A stretch of DNA of 64,000 nucleotides from Ramlibacter sp. (GTDB taxonomy: Bacteria > Pseudomonadota > Gammaproteobacteria > Burkholderiales > Burkholderiaceae_C). Positions 7,515-18,075 of this stretch are shown piece by piece (the first letter of the stretch is position 1; every line of letters begins with the position of its first letter). Position numbers and translations under genes: made by a program. The notes under the pieces were generated by a model. It did no database searches and was not told the origin of the DNA. It saw only the letters and a program-made list of their open reading frames with translations. Location of the stretch: assembly GCF_029866045.1 (NCBI RefSeq), contig NZ_JARXAB010000023.1, positions 16,927 through 80,926 on the forward strand. The letters run 5' to 3'.

Positions 7515-8927
7515 ATGGCTCAATTCAAGGAAATTTCCCCCAATGCCTCGGCCTCCGAGAAGCTGACCAACTGGTTCGACAACCGCTTCCCGACCGCCTT
7601 TGCCGCGTACCGCGACCACCTGTCCGAGTACTACGCACCGAAGAACTTCAACTTCTGGTACTTCTTCGGCTCGCTGGCGCTCCTGGTGCTGGTGATCCAG
7701 ATCGTCACCGGCATCTTTCTGGTGATGAACTACAAACCCGACGCGAACACTGCCTTCGCTTCGGTCGAGTACATCATGCGTGATGTGCCCTGGGGCTGGC
7801 TGATCCGCTACATGCATTCCACCGGCGCCTCGGCCTTTTTCGTCGTGGTCTACCTGCACATGTTCCGCGGCCTGATCTACGGCAGCTACAGAAAGCCCAG
7901 GGAGCTGGTCTGGATCTTCGGCTGCGCGATCTTCCTGTGCCTGATGGCTGAGGCCTTCATGGGCTACCTGCTCCCCTGGGGGCAAATGTCTTACTGGGGT
8001 GCGCAGGTGATCGTGAACCTGTTCGCCGCCATTCCCTTCATCGGCCCTGACCTGGCGCTGCTTATTCGCGGCGACTACGTGGTGTCCGACGCTACCCTGA
8101 ACCGCTTCTTCAGCTTCCACGTGATCGCGGTGCCCCTGGTTCTGCTGGGCCTGGTGGTGGCGCACATCCTGGCGCTGCATGACGTCGGCTCGAACAACCC
8201 GGATGGCGTCGAGATCAAGGGCCCCAACGCCCCCAAGGATGCCAACGGAAAGCCCCTTGACGGCATTCCCTTCCATCCGTACTACACCGTTCACGACATC
8301 TTGGGCGTGTCTGTCTTCCTGTTGGTGTTCTCCGCCATCGTGTTCTTTGCGCCTGAATTCGGCGGCTACTTCCTGGAGTACAACAACTTCATCCCAGCCG
8401 ACCCGCTCAAAACCCCGGCGCACATCGCCCCGGTGTGGTACTTCACGCCGTATTACTCAATGCTGCGCGCCATTACCTCCGAGATGGTCTACGTGCTGGT
8501 GCTGTGCGTGGTAGCAGCCGCTGCCCTGGTGTCACTGCGCTCCAAGCTGCCCACCTTCATCAAGGGCGGTATCGTGATCGGCGCCGTGGTCGGCATCGCC
8601 CTGCTGCTGGGTATTGATGCCAAGTTCTGGGGTGTGGTCGTGATGGGTGGCGCCGTGATCATCATGTTCTTCCTGCCCTGGCTCGATCACAGCCCGGTGC
8701 GCTCCATCCGCTACCGCCCGAGCTGGCACAAATACGTCTACGGCGTGTTCGTCGTCAACTTCTTCGTTCTGGGCTATCTTGGCGTGCAGCCGCCCTCGCC
8801 GATCGGTGAGCGCGTCTCGCAGGTGGGCACCTTGTTCTATTTCGGCTTCTTCCTGCTGATGCCGTGGTGGAGCCGCCTGGGTGAGCCCAAACCGGTGCCC
8901 GAGCGCATCACCTTCGCGCCCCACTGA
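7515..8927 (+). CDS. petB: Cytochrome b subunit of the bc1 complex
   Basis: Cytochrome b holds the two b hemes and the Qo and Qi quinone sites of the bc1 complex. From ATG 7515 (MAQFKEISPNAS) it has 470 residues; the GTG at 7503 only adds four residues and overlaps petA. Heme-ligand helices (RYMHSTGASAFFVVVYLHMFRG, FFSFHVIAVPLVLLGLVVAHI) and the Qo-site PEFGGYFLEYNNF region (PEWY-like) are present. About ten membrane helices are visible, with extra C-terminal helices as usual in Betaproteobacteria. Confidence 0.97.
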   Translation: MAQFKEISPNASASEKLTNWFDNRFPTAFAAYRDHLSEYYAPKNFNFWYFFGSLALLVLVIQIVTGIFLVMNYKPDANTAFASVEYIMRDVPWGWLIRYMHSTGASAFFVVVYLHMFRGLIYGSYRKPRELVWIFGCAIFLCLMAEAFMGYLLPWGQMSYWGAQVIVNLFAAIPFIGPDLALLIRGDYVVSDATLNRFFSFHVIAVPLVLLGLVVAHILALHDVGSNNPDGVEIKGPNAPKDANGKPLDGIPFHPYYTVHDILGVSVFLLVFSAIVFFAPEFGGYFLEYNNFIPADPLKTPAHIAPVWYFTPYYSMLRAITSEMVYVLVLCVVAAAALVSLRSKLPTFIKGGIVIGAVVGIALLLGIDAKFWGVVVMGGAVIIMFFLPWLDHSPVRSIRYRPSWHKYVYGVFVVNFFVLGYLGVQPPSPIGERVSQVGTLFYFGFFLLMPWWSRLGEPKPVPERITFAPH

Positions 8928-8948
8928 AGTCAAGGCAGGGACCATTCC

Positions 8949-9728
8949 ATGAAAAAGACCCTCTCTTCCCTGTTCCTGGCGCTGGTCACGGCCCTGAGCT
9001 TGGGGCTCGCCGGCACGGCAGCCCATGCGGCGGGCGGCGACACCATCGCCTGGGACAAGGCACCCAACAAGGTCAACGACCTGCCCGCCCTGCAAGAAGG
9101 CGCGAAGCTGTTTGTCAACTACTGCCTGAACTGCCACTCTGCTGCCTACATGCGCTACAACCGCCTGCAGGACATCGGCCTGACCGAGCAGCAGATCAAG
9201 GACAACCTGCTGTTCGCCACCGACAAGATCGGTGACACGATGAAGTCCAACATCGACCCGAAGCAGGCCAAGGAGTGGTTTGGTGGCCTGCCGCCTGACC
9301 TGACCCTCGTCGCCCGTTCGCGCGCTGGCCACGGCGGCACTGGCGCAGATTACCTGTACACCTACCTGCGTACCTACTACCGTGACCCGACCAAGGCCAC
9401 CGGCTGGAACAACCTGGCCTTCCCGAATGTCGGCATGCCGCATGTGCTCTACCAACTGCAGGGCGAGCGTGAGCCAATCTACGAAACCGTGAAGGCTCAC
9501 GGCCAGGACACCCAAGTCTTCAAGGGCTGGAAGCAGATCACCCCCGGCACGATGACGCCCCTGCAGTACGACCAGGCGATGGCCAATCTGGTGGGCTACA
9601 TGCAGTGGATGGCGGAGCCTGCGCAGAACACCCGCGTACGGGTGGGTGTTTGGGTCCTGCTGTTTTTGGCGGTATTCACTGTTTTTGCCTGGCGCCTCAA
9701 CGCCGCTTTCTGGAAGAATGTCCGCTGA
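8949..9728 (+). CDS. petC: Cytochrome c1 subunit of the bc1 complex
   Basis: Cytochrome c1 takes electrons from the Rieske protein and passes them to soluble cytochrome c. The 259-residue protein has a cleavable signal (LFLALVTALSLGLAGTAAHAA), the heme c site CLNCHS, the downstream axial-ligand region MTPLQYDQAM, and a C-terminal anchor (WVLLFLAVFTVFAWRLNAAFW). It completes petABC and is followed by two strong hairpins. Confidence 0.97.
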   Translation: MKKTLSSLFLALVTALSLGLAGTAAHAAGGDTIAWDKAPNKVNDLPALQEGAKLFVNYCLNCHSAAYMRYNRLQDIGLTEQQIKDNLLFATDKIGDTMKSNIDPKQAKEWFGGLPPDLTLVARSRAGHGGTGADYLYTYLRTYYRDPTKATGWNNLAFPNVGMPHVLYQLQGEREPIYETVKAHGQDTQVFKGWKQITPGTMTPLQYDQAMANLVGYMQWMAEPAQNTRVRVGVWVLLFLAVFTVFAWRLNAAFWKNVR

Positions 9729-9780
9729 CGCGGCGTGCTGAATGGACAAGGCCGCTCACGCGGTGTCCTGAAGTACACCG

Positions 9781-9855
9781 GGGTTTGGGCGCATAACGCG
9801 CCCGAACCCAGCGAATCCCCCTGGAGTGGGCCGCCTCGCGGGCCCGCTCCTTTTT
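9781..9855 (+). terminator. Terminator region after petABC (two hairpins)
   Basis: A 12-bp hairpin with one G-T pair lies at 9781-9809 (GGGTTTGGGCGC / GCGCCCGAACCC, loop ATAAC). A second one at 9823-9850 (GGAGTGGGCC / GGCCCGCTCC) is followed directly by TTTTT. The second is a canonical Rho-independent terminator that separates petABC from sspA. Confidence 0.85.
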
Positions 9856-9874
9856 GATTTAAGGAGCCACCGAC

Positions 9875-10486
9875 ATGATGGTGCTGTACTCGGGCACAAC
9901 CTGCCCTTTCTCCCACCGCTGCCGCTTTGTCCTGTTCGAAAAAGGCATGGACTTCGAGATCCGCGACGTGGATCTGTACAACAAGCCCGAAGACATCAGC
10001 GTGATGAATCCCTACGGCCAGGTGCCTATCCTGGTCGAGCGTGACCTCATCTTGTATGAGTCCAACATCATCAACGAGTACATCGACGAGCGCTTCCCGC
10101 ATCCGCAGCTGATGCCCGGTGACCCGGTCGACCGTGCCCGGGTGCGCCTGTTCCTGCTGAACTTCGAAAAAGAACTGTTCGTTCACGTGAGCACGCTGGA
10201 GTCACGCGCTGCCAAGGGCAATGAGAAGGCGCTGGAGAAGGCCCGCGCGCACATTCGCGACCGCCTGACCCAACTCGCGCCGGTGTTCCTGAAGAACAAG
10301 TACATGCTCGGCGACAACTTCTCCATGCTCGACGTGGCCATTGCCCCTCTGCTGTGGCGCATGGACTATTACGGCATTGAGCTGTCCAAGAACGCATCGC
10401 CCTTGCTCAAGTACGCCGAGCGCATCTTCTCCCGTCCGGCTTACATCGAGGCGCTCACGCCCTCGGAGAAGGTGATGCGCAAGTAA
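9875..10486 (+). CDS. sspA: Stringent starvation protein A (GST-fold)
   Basis: SspA is a glutathione-S-transferase-fold protein that binds RNA polymerase and helps stationary-phase and acid stress gene expression in E. coli. The 203-residue protein starts MMVLYSGTTCPFSHRCRFVL and shows the thioredoxin-like N-domain (PYGQVPILVERDLILYES) and the helical GST C-domain (YMLGDNFSMLDVAIAPLLWR). A strong site (AAGGAG) precedes the ATG at 9875. It is followed 51 bases later by sspB, the usual pair. Confidence 0.95.
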   Translation: MMVLYSGTTCPFSHRCRFVLFEKGMDFEIRDVDLYNKPEDISVMNPYGQVPILVERDLILYESNIINEYIDERFPHPQLMPGDPVDRARVRLFLLNFEKELFVHVSTLESRAAKGNEKALEKARAHIRDRLTQLAPVFLKNKYMLGDNFSMLDVAIAPLLWRMDYYGIELSKNASPLLKYAERIFSRPAYIEALTPSEKVMRK

Positions 10487-10537
10487 GCGGTCTTTCCGCA
10501 CGCCTTGCGCTCGCCCGGCCACGTTGCGATCTGCCGC

Positions 10538-11110
10538 ATGAACGCCATCGAGTCCACCTCCACGCGCCCGTACCTCATTCGTGCGCTGTACGACTGGTGC
10601 ACGGACAACGGTCTCACCCCCTATGTGGCGGTGGCGGTGGATGACAGCGTGCAGGTGCCGCGTGACTATGTGAAGAACGGCGAGATCGTTCTGAACATCA
10701 GCTTCGACGCCACCAGCTCGCTCAAGCTGGGCAACGATTTCATTGAGTTCAAGGCGCGCTTTGCGGGCGTTGCCCGCGACATCATGGTGCCGGTGGGCCG
10801 GGTTTTGGCCATCTACGCCCGGGAGAACGGCCAGGGCATGGCCTTCCCGGTCGACACCTCGGCCGACAGTCTGCAAGCTGGCGAGGCGGGGGCGGCCGGT
10901 GCCGCCGGCGAAGCGAGTGGTGCGGATGGCACGGGCGTGGGTCGCGGCCGCAGCTCCGCGCTGACCCGCGTGCCCGCTGCAGAAGGCGATCGGCCCCAGT
11001 TGGTTCCCCTGGATTCGCCCGCATCAGCGCCGGAGTTGGCCGGTGACGAGGAACCGCCGCCGCGTCCTGCTGGCGGTGGACCGCGCCCCGCGCTCAAGCG
11101 GGTGAAGTAA
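10538..11110 (+). CDS. sspB: ClpXP adaptor SspB
   Basis: SspB tethers ssrA-tagged proteins to the ClpXP protease. From ATG 10538 (MNAIESTSTRPYLIRALYDW) it has 190 residues; the GTG-side ORF start at 10505 is discarded because the family starts at this motif. The conserved core includes YDWCTDNGLTPYVAV, VPRDYVKNGEIVLNIS and IMVPVGRVLAIYARENGQGM. The C-terminal half is a low-complexity linker ending in RPALKRVK, which matches the short hydrophobic/basic ClpX-binding tail of SspB. Confidence 0.94.
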   Translation: MNAIESTSTRPYLIRALYDWCTDNGLTPYVAVAVDDSVQVPRDYVKNGEIVLNISFDATSSLKLGNDFIEFKARFAGVARDIMVPVGRVLAIYARENGQGMAFPVDTSADSLQAGEAGAAGAAGEASGADGTGVGRGRSSALTRVPAAEGDRPQLVPLDSPASAPELAGDEEPPPRPAGGGPRPALKRVK

Positions 11111-11141
11111 TGGCATCCGTCCTGGTGGAGGTGTCAGTCCC

Positions 11142-11169
11142 TTCAACCGCCTCGCTCAGGCCCTAGAAT
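11142..11169 (+). promoter_or_regulatory. Putative promoter for tRNA-Thr
   Basis: TTCAAC and TAGAAT are spaced 16 bases apart, and the TAGAAT ends nine bases before the mature 5' end of the tRNA. The position fits a dedicated tRNA promoter in the sspB-tRNA gap. Confidence 0.5.
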
Positions 11170-11178
11170 TTCAGAGTC

Positions 11179-11254
11179 GCCGGTTTAGCTCAGTTGGTAG
11201 AGCACCCGCCTTGTAAGCGGAAGGTCGTCAGTTCGATTCCGACAACCGGCACCA
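11179..11254 (+). tRNA. tRNA-Thr (anticodon UGU)
   Basis: The 76-base sequence folds as a standard cloverleaf. The acceptor stem is GCCGGTT / AACCGGC, the D arm GCTC-AGTTGGTA-GAGC, the T arm contains GTTCGATTCC, and CCA is encoded at 11252-11254. The anticodon loop is CTTGTAA with TGT at 11212-11214, which reads threonine ACA codons. One terminal pair of the anticodon stem (C27-A43) is mismatched. It is monocistronic, with a promoter-like element before it and a terminator after it. Confidence 0.97.
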
Positions 11255-11263
11255 CACGTCCCC

Positions 11264-11305
11264 AACCCTGCTGAGTCACTGGCTCAGCAGGGTTGATCTT
11301 TTCGG
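11264..11305 (+). terminator. Rho-independent terminator after tRNA-Thr
   Basis: A perfect 12-bp inverted repeat AACCCTGCTGAG / CTCAGCAGGGTT with a 7-base loop starts ten bases after the tRNA CCA. It is followed by GATCTTTT, a T-rich tract typical of intrinsic termination. Confidence 0.88.
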
Positions 11306-11384
11306 GCGACACTCGTCTCCCACGGTGGTGGATCCCGATCGGCTGATCGATCCCGTACCGGGCAAGAATCAGGCTGGACATTCG

Positions 11385-12047
11385 ATGCACTTCACCCCTC
11401 TTCACGGTCGCCCGGCGGCCCAGGCCGCCCGGTCGTTACTGCCCCTGCGCCCTGATCTATTTGCCAAGGGTTTGCTGGCGTTTGCGTTGGGTATCGGGTC
11501 AGCCGTCGCTGCGACACCTGCCGCCCCCCCGATGGCCGCCTCCGCGCGGGCCCCTGCGGCCAGTGCCTGCCCCCCCCTGCTCCAGCACAGTTTTCCGCGG
11601 CTTCAGGACAACCAGCCCCAGGCCCTGTGCCAGTACAGCGGCAAGGTGGTGCTGGTGGTCAACACCGCCAGCTACTGCGGTTTCACCTCGCAGTTCGAGG
11701 GCCTAGAGGCGCTCAACGCCAAGTACGCGGCACGTGGCTTGGTGGTGCTGGGCTTTCCTTCCGGCGACTTCAAGCAGGAAGACGCCGACGCCCGTAAGAC
11801 GGCCGAGGTCTGCTTCAATACCTACGGGGTGAAGTTCCCCATGTTCACCGACACCCGCGTGCGGGGCAGTCAGGCCCACCCGCTCTTTGCCGAGCTCGCC
11901 CGGGCTACGGGCTCGCAGCCGAGTTGGAACTTCAACAAGTACCTGGTGGGTCGTGATGGCCGGCCCATTGCGCACTTTGGCAGCATGACGGCGCCCGACA
12001 ACCGCAAGTTCACCGCCGCCATCGAGGCCGCGCTCGCAGCGCGTTGA
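11385..12047 (+). CDS. Exported glutathione peroxidase-like thiol peroxidase
   Basis: This is a GPx-fold peroxidase, probably reducing hydroperoxides in the periplasm. From ATG 11385 it has 220 residues with a long N-terminal hydrophobic segment (LFAKGLLAFALGIGSAVAA) consistent with export. The peroxidatic Cys lies in VNTASYCGFTSQFEGLE and the conserved Trp in SWNFNKYLVGRDG. The segment that is usually FPCNQF reads FPSGDF, so the usual resolving Cys and the active-site Gln appear replaced. The ATG at 11385 is preferred over an upstream in-frame start at 11325 that lies over the tRNA terminator region. Confidence 0.85.
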   Translation: MHFTPLHGRPAAQAARSLLPLRPDLFAKGLLAFALGIGSAVAATPAAPPMAASARAPAASACPPLLQHSFPRLQDNQPQALCQYSGKVVLVVNTASYCGFTSQFEGLEALNAKYAARGLVVLGFPSGDFKQEDADARKTAEVCFNTYGVKFPMFTDTRVRGSQAHPLFAELARATGSQPSWNFNKYLVGRDGRPIAHFGSMTAPDNRKFTAAIEAALAAR

Positions 12048-12065
12048 GAGCTGGGCCAGCCGGCC

Positions 12066-12389
12066 TCAGGTGCCGCGGCTGGTCAAGACCTTCAGCCGGA
12101 TCGCCTCCACCGCCATCCCGCGTTGACGCAGGTGGGTCTGCAGTGTGGGCAGCATCTGTCGCAGCTTGGCCGCTGCGGCGCTGCTCTTGACCAGCAGGCA
12201 CCAGTCGCCCCCCTCCAACGGACCGGCCTCCACCTGGCTCGCCAGTGCGCCAGGCAAAAGCGGGCGCACCGCCGCCAGGCGCTGGGTCGAAGCCTCGGCC
12301 CTGGCCGCCAGGGTGGCCAGTTGCGGCGAGGCTTCGGCAGCCTGAAGCACGCTCAAGGCCTGGCGCAGGCGGGGGGTTTCGGGATTCAT
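12066..12389 (-). CDS. DUF721 (DciA-like) protein
   Basis: This 107-residue protein resembles the DUF721 family, which includes DciA, the helicase-operating protein used by bacteria lacking DnaC. The pattern fits weakly: a short helical N-part, VRPLLPGALASQVEAGPLEGG, then a KLRQMLPTLQTHLRQRG helix and a short beta strand (AVEAIRLKVL). Position supports it, since DUF721 genes often lie next to secA in Burkholderiales. The ATG at 12389 (MNPETPRLRQ) is preferred to 12401. It converges with the peroxidase gene and diverges from secA. Confidence 0.72.
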   Translation of the reverse strand: MNPETPRLRQALSVLQAAEASPQLATLAARAEASTQRLAAVRPLLPGALASQVEAGPLEGGDWCLLVKSSAAAAKLRQMLPTLQTHLRQRGMAVEAIRLKVLTSRGT

Positions 12390-12457
12390 GGTGACCAGCA
12401 TATCCCGAACCGGCGTGCGCCCATCGTGTCAGGCGCTGCCGAGGGCCCCCACCGGGC

Positions 12458-12463
12458 TAAAAT
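12458..12463 (+). promoter_or_regulatory. Putative -10 element in the dciA-secA gap
   Basis: TAAAAT in the context GGGCTAAAATGCC is the best -10-like sequence in the 238-base gap between the DUF721 gene and secA. It lies 165 bases upstream of secA. The gap contains no convincing gene; in related genomes as I recall them an M23 peptidase gene sits here, and no remnant of it was recognised. Confidence 0.35.
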
Positions 12464-12627
12464 GCCGTGTTTGTCCGCACTGCCATGCAGGCAGCGCCGC
12501 GCACTGGGTTCTCGTGCGGGTATCCGCGCTGATGCGGCGTCCCGCGCAAAACTCACGGCAGCACTCGTGTTGACGAGTGTGGTCGGCGGGCTGTTTGCGG
12601 GCTTGTTCCGTCCGGGCTTTCCACTTC

Positions 12628-15387
<2,760 letters not shown>

Positions 15388-15610
15388 GCGCCTGTTGGGC
15401 TGGGCCCGGTGACTGTTCTGTTGATAACAGCGCCGCGCCTCTGAGGCACGCGGTTGCGGCGTGCTTCGCCGCCCACAGGACTCGCTCGAATCTCGGTGTC
15501 CACCCGTGAGGGATGGCAGTCGAGACTGGTAGTCCTGCCAGGGCTGCTTGTAACCAAATTTTTTTCCCGAATTGAATGAGGGGGTGTTCCCGAACCTTAG
15601 GAGGCCTCCC
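15388..15610. other. secA-cqsA intergenic region with lux-box-like dyad
   Basis: No gene is visible in these 223 bases. They hold an imperfect dyad CTGGTAGTCCTGCCAG at 15526-15541 (12 of 16 positions symmetric), loosely like sites bound by LuxR-type regulators, about 70 bases before the synthase start. An AT-rich patch follows (AACCAAATTTTTTTCCCG). GCACGC-N7-GCGTGC is a small hairpin near 15460. A strong ribosome binding site (AGGAGG, 15599-15604) ends the region. The operator reading is inference only. Confidence 0.3.
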
Positions 15611-17080
15611 ATGAGCGAGCAGCTCAATATCCAGGCGCCGGCACGACCTGCCAGCCTTGGATTGGCAGTGTCCGGTGGTATCCCCACCCGGGTCCTGCCC
15701 CTGCAGTCCCTTGCCCCGCGCAGTGCGGGTCCACAGTCAGCCGGTCTGCTCGGTGCAGTTCCCCACCCTGGCCTCTCCGAGGCCCTGCGCGCGCGCATTG
15801 CGCGAGATTTCATGCCCCGCTGGACCCACGAGTGGGGTGGGCGCTTCTTTGCCGAGGGGCGTGTGCCAGGCCCCCAGGCGGTACGTCTAGACGGCAACGA
15901 CTACCTGTCAATCGCTGGCCATCCCAAGATCGTCTCCGCCCAGATCGACGCCCTGCGTCGGCACGCCAGCTTCATGGTCCAGTCTGGCATCTTCCAGAAA
16001 ACCGATTCGCCGGGCCTGCGGCTGGAGGCGGATCTGGCGGCTTGGCTGCAGGCCCAGGGCGTGGTCCTCTGCCAGTCGGGCTATGCGGCCAACCTGGGTC
16101 TGCTGCAGGTGATCGCTGAGCCGGATACCCCGGTGTATATCGACGCCTTGGCGCATATGTCACTGTGGGAAGGCATTCGCGCCGCGCGTGCGCAGCCTCG
16201 GCCCTTCCGGCACAACCAGCCCGACCATCTGGCACGCTGCATCCGCGAGCATGGGCCGGGTGTGGTCGTGGTGGACGCTGTCTACAGCACGACCGGGGCT
16301 CTGTGCCCTCTGGAAGAAATGGTCCGTGTCGCTGAAGAGGGGGGCTGCATGATCGTGGTCGATGAGTCGCACTCGCTCGGCACGCATGGCCCACAGGGGC
16401 GCGGCCTGTGTGTCGGGCTGGGTCTGGCGCACCGGGTGCACTTCATCACCGCCAGCCTGGCCAAGGCATTTGCGGGGCGGGCGGGTTTCTTCACCGTCCC
16501 CGACGAGTTGCGGCCCTACCTGAGCCTCAACAGTTTCCCCAGTGTCTTCAGTTCCTGCCTCTTGCCCTACGAGGTGATTGGTCTGCAGGAGACGCTCGCC
16601 GTGGTGCAGGCTTCAGACGACGCTCGGCTTCGTTTACGGCAAATCACCCTTCGCCTGCGCCGCCACCTCACCCTCTTGGGCTACCCGGTGGGGCAGGGCA
16701 CCGAGCAGATCATTGCCCTGGAGACCGGCCGTGAAGCCGACACGCTGGCGCTACGTGACGCGCTTGAGGCGCAGGATATCTTTGGCGCCATGTTCTGTGC
16801 CCCGGCCACTGCGCGGGATCGGGCCATGGTGCGCCTGACCCTGACCGCGGGCCTCACGGACTCTGAGATCACGCGGGTGGAGTCCGTGCTGGCCGCCATG
16901 GCGCCTGAACTGCGCCCCTGGGATTGGCCGGCCGCCCGGCGCCAGCGCGCAGCGGAGGTCCGGGCGTCCGCGCTTGGGTCGGGTCTGGGGCGCGATCAGA
17001 GCGCCGTCGCCATGCCCCAGGCGGTGAATCCGAAGGCGGTGATGCCTGAGCCAGCTATGCCCGAGCCAGCGTTACGCTAG
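15611..17080 (+). CDS. CqsA/LqsA-type alpha-hydroxyketone autoinducer synthase
   Basis: This is a PLP-dependent alpha-oxoamine synthase-like enzyme. The closest remembered relatives are CqsA of Vibrio and LqsA of Legionella, which make alpha-hydroxyketone signals from acyl-CoA. The ATG at 15611 has AGGAGG six bases upstream and gives 489 residues. Core motifs are VYSTTGALCPLEEMV, the PLP Asp/His in VVDESHSLGTHGPQGRG (D251, H254), the Schiff-base Lys in FITASLAKAFAGRAG (K285), and the CqsA-like IIALETGREADTLALRD and FGAMFCAPATARDRA. A ~60-residue N-extension and a ~45-residue C-tail with MPEPAMPEPA make it about 100 residues longer than CqsA. It overlaps the convergent regulator gene by four bases. 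Confidence 0.88.
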   Translation: MSEQLNIQAPARPASLGLAVSGGIPTRVLPLQSLAPRSAGPQSAGLLGAVPHPGLSEALRARIARDFMPRWTHEWGGRFFAEGRVPGPQAVRLDGNDYLSIAGHPKIVSAQIDALRRHASFMVQSGIFQKTDSPGLRLEADLAAWLQAQGVVLCQSGYAANLGLLQVIAEPDTPVYIDALAHMSLWEGIRAARAQPRPFRHNQPDHLARCIREHGPGVVVVDAVYSTTGALCPLEEMVRVAEEGGCMIVVDESHSLGTHGPQGRGLCVGLGLAHRVHFITASLAKAFAGRAGFFTVPDELRPYLSLNSFPSVFSSCLLPYEVIGLQETLAVVQASDDARLRLRQITLRLRRHLTLLGYPVGQGTEQIIALETGREADTLALRDALEAQDIFGAMFCAPATARDRAMVRLTLTAGLTDSEITRVESVLAAMAPELRPWDWPAARRQRAAEVRASALGSGLGRDQSAVAMPQAVNPKAVMPEPAMPEPALR

Positions 17081-18075
17081 TCGCCCAAGCCCTGGATGCG
17101 GCGCGCGCCCTGCGCTGCGAGCCAGGATCGGTAGCCTTGTATTGGCTCTGGCAAGGCCTCTGTCGGTAAGGGAAACAGGGCTGCCAGTAGTTGGCCGCCC
17201 TCGTCGAGCGTAAAGGCCTGCTGGAACGGGCCCGGACCGTTCAAACCCAGGCTCTGGTGAACCTCCGGCGCCACGAGCACATCGCCCTGCTCCAAGAGCC
17301 CCCGATAGTCCCCTGGTAAGCCGCTCTCGGGCGCTGTGGTGAGCTCATGCACCCGCTGTGGCAGCGCCTCGCGCGCTTGCAGTTGCAGCCAGCTGGCACG
17401 GCCCTCGGCGTCCAGGCCCAGCACGCCAAAGGGGTCTCCGCACACCACATACTCCACCCACTCCCGGTCCATCAGCGCCTTGAGCGCGCGACCCGCACCG
17501 CCTTGGCGGAGCAGGGCCATCTGTTGCGGCCGCAGCGTGGCGCGCCAGATAGCGTCGTGCCGGTCGTGGCAATGGTCGGCCAGGCGCTCCAGGCTTCGCG
17601 CAAGCAGGCTGGCCATCTCGGCGGACTGTTTGGCGATGTACTGGTCGATCAGGCCGTGATTGAAGGCGTCGACCGCCACTCGCTCATCGGCCTGCCCCGT
17701 GAGTAGCACGCGCGCGCCTGGCCAGCCGGTGCGCAGCTGGCCGAACACTTCGAGTCCGCTCAGCCCCGGCATCATGTGGTCACTGACCCCGACATGCGTC
17801 AGACCATACCGTTGGGAATGCCGCGCCCAGTAGCGGAGCATCTGTGGGATGAGAGGGCGCCCCTGGCGCCAGAGGTCGACCACGGTCTCCTGTCGGTAGC
17901 AGTCGGCGGCCCAGTCCTTTTGCTCCTCCCGCATATGTTGCAAGCAGCCATGCGGCCGCAGGAAGAGGCGCACATGGCGCTCGGGCGGCAGCAGCAAGGC
18001 CATCAGGTCGAGGTAATCAGGGTCGTCGTCGAGCAGGAAGATGCTGCCGGGGCGTCGGAACAGGTGAAAGCTCAT
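17077..18075 (-). CDS. LqsR/JqsR-like response regulator
   Basis: This 332-residue protein has an N-terminal receiver domain: acidic pocket LLDDDPDY (D16-D18), phosphoacceptor D99 in VGVSDHMMPGLSGLEVF, Thr in VLLTGQAD (T126) and Lys in QYIAKQ (K149). About 45 extra residues lie between the first strand and the strand bearing D99, as I recall for LqsR-type regulators. The C-terminal ~170 residues contain no recognisable DNA-binding or enzymatic domain. The ATG at 18075 overlaps the kinase stop (ATGA), so kinase and regulator are translationally coupled. Its stop overlaps the synthase stop within CTAG. Confidence 0.82.
   Translation of the reverse strand: MSFHLFRRPGSIFLLDDDPDYLDLMALLLPPERHVRLFLRPHGCLQHMREEQKDWAADCYRQETVVDLWRQGRPLIPQMLRYWARHSQRYGLTHVGVSDHMMPGLSGLEVFGQLRTGWPGARVLLTGQADERVAVDAFNHGLIDQYIAKQSAEMASLLARSLERLADHCHDRHDAIWRATLRPQQMALLRQGGAGRALKALMDREWVEYVVCGDPFGVLGLDAEGRASWLQLQAREALPQRVHELTTAPESGLPGDYRGLLEQGDVLVAPEVHQSLGLNGPGPFQQAFTLDEGGQLLAALFPLPTEALPEPIQGYRSWLAAQGARRIQGLGD

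Noticed and set aside
12390-12627. A remnant M23 peptidase between the DUF721 gene and secA
   Set aside because: Related genomes as I recall them have one here, but all frames lack a peptidase motif, so no remnant can be claimed.
15572-15610. Earlier TTG start for the synthase
   Set aside because: It passes through the AGGAGG site and adds residues unlike the family; the ATG at 15611 is well supported.
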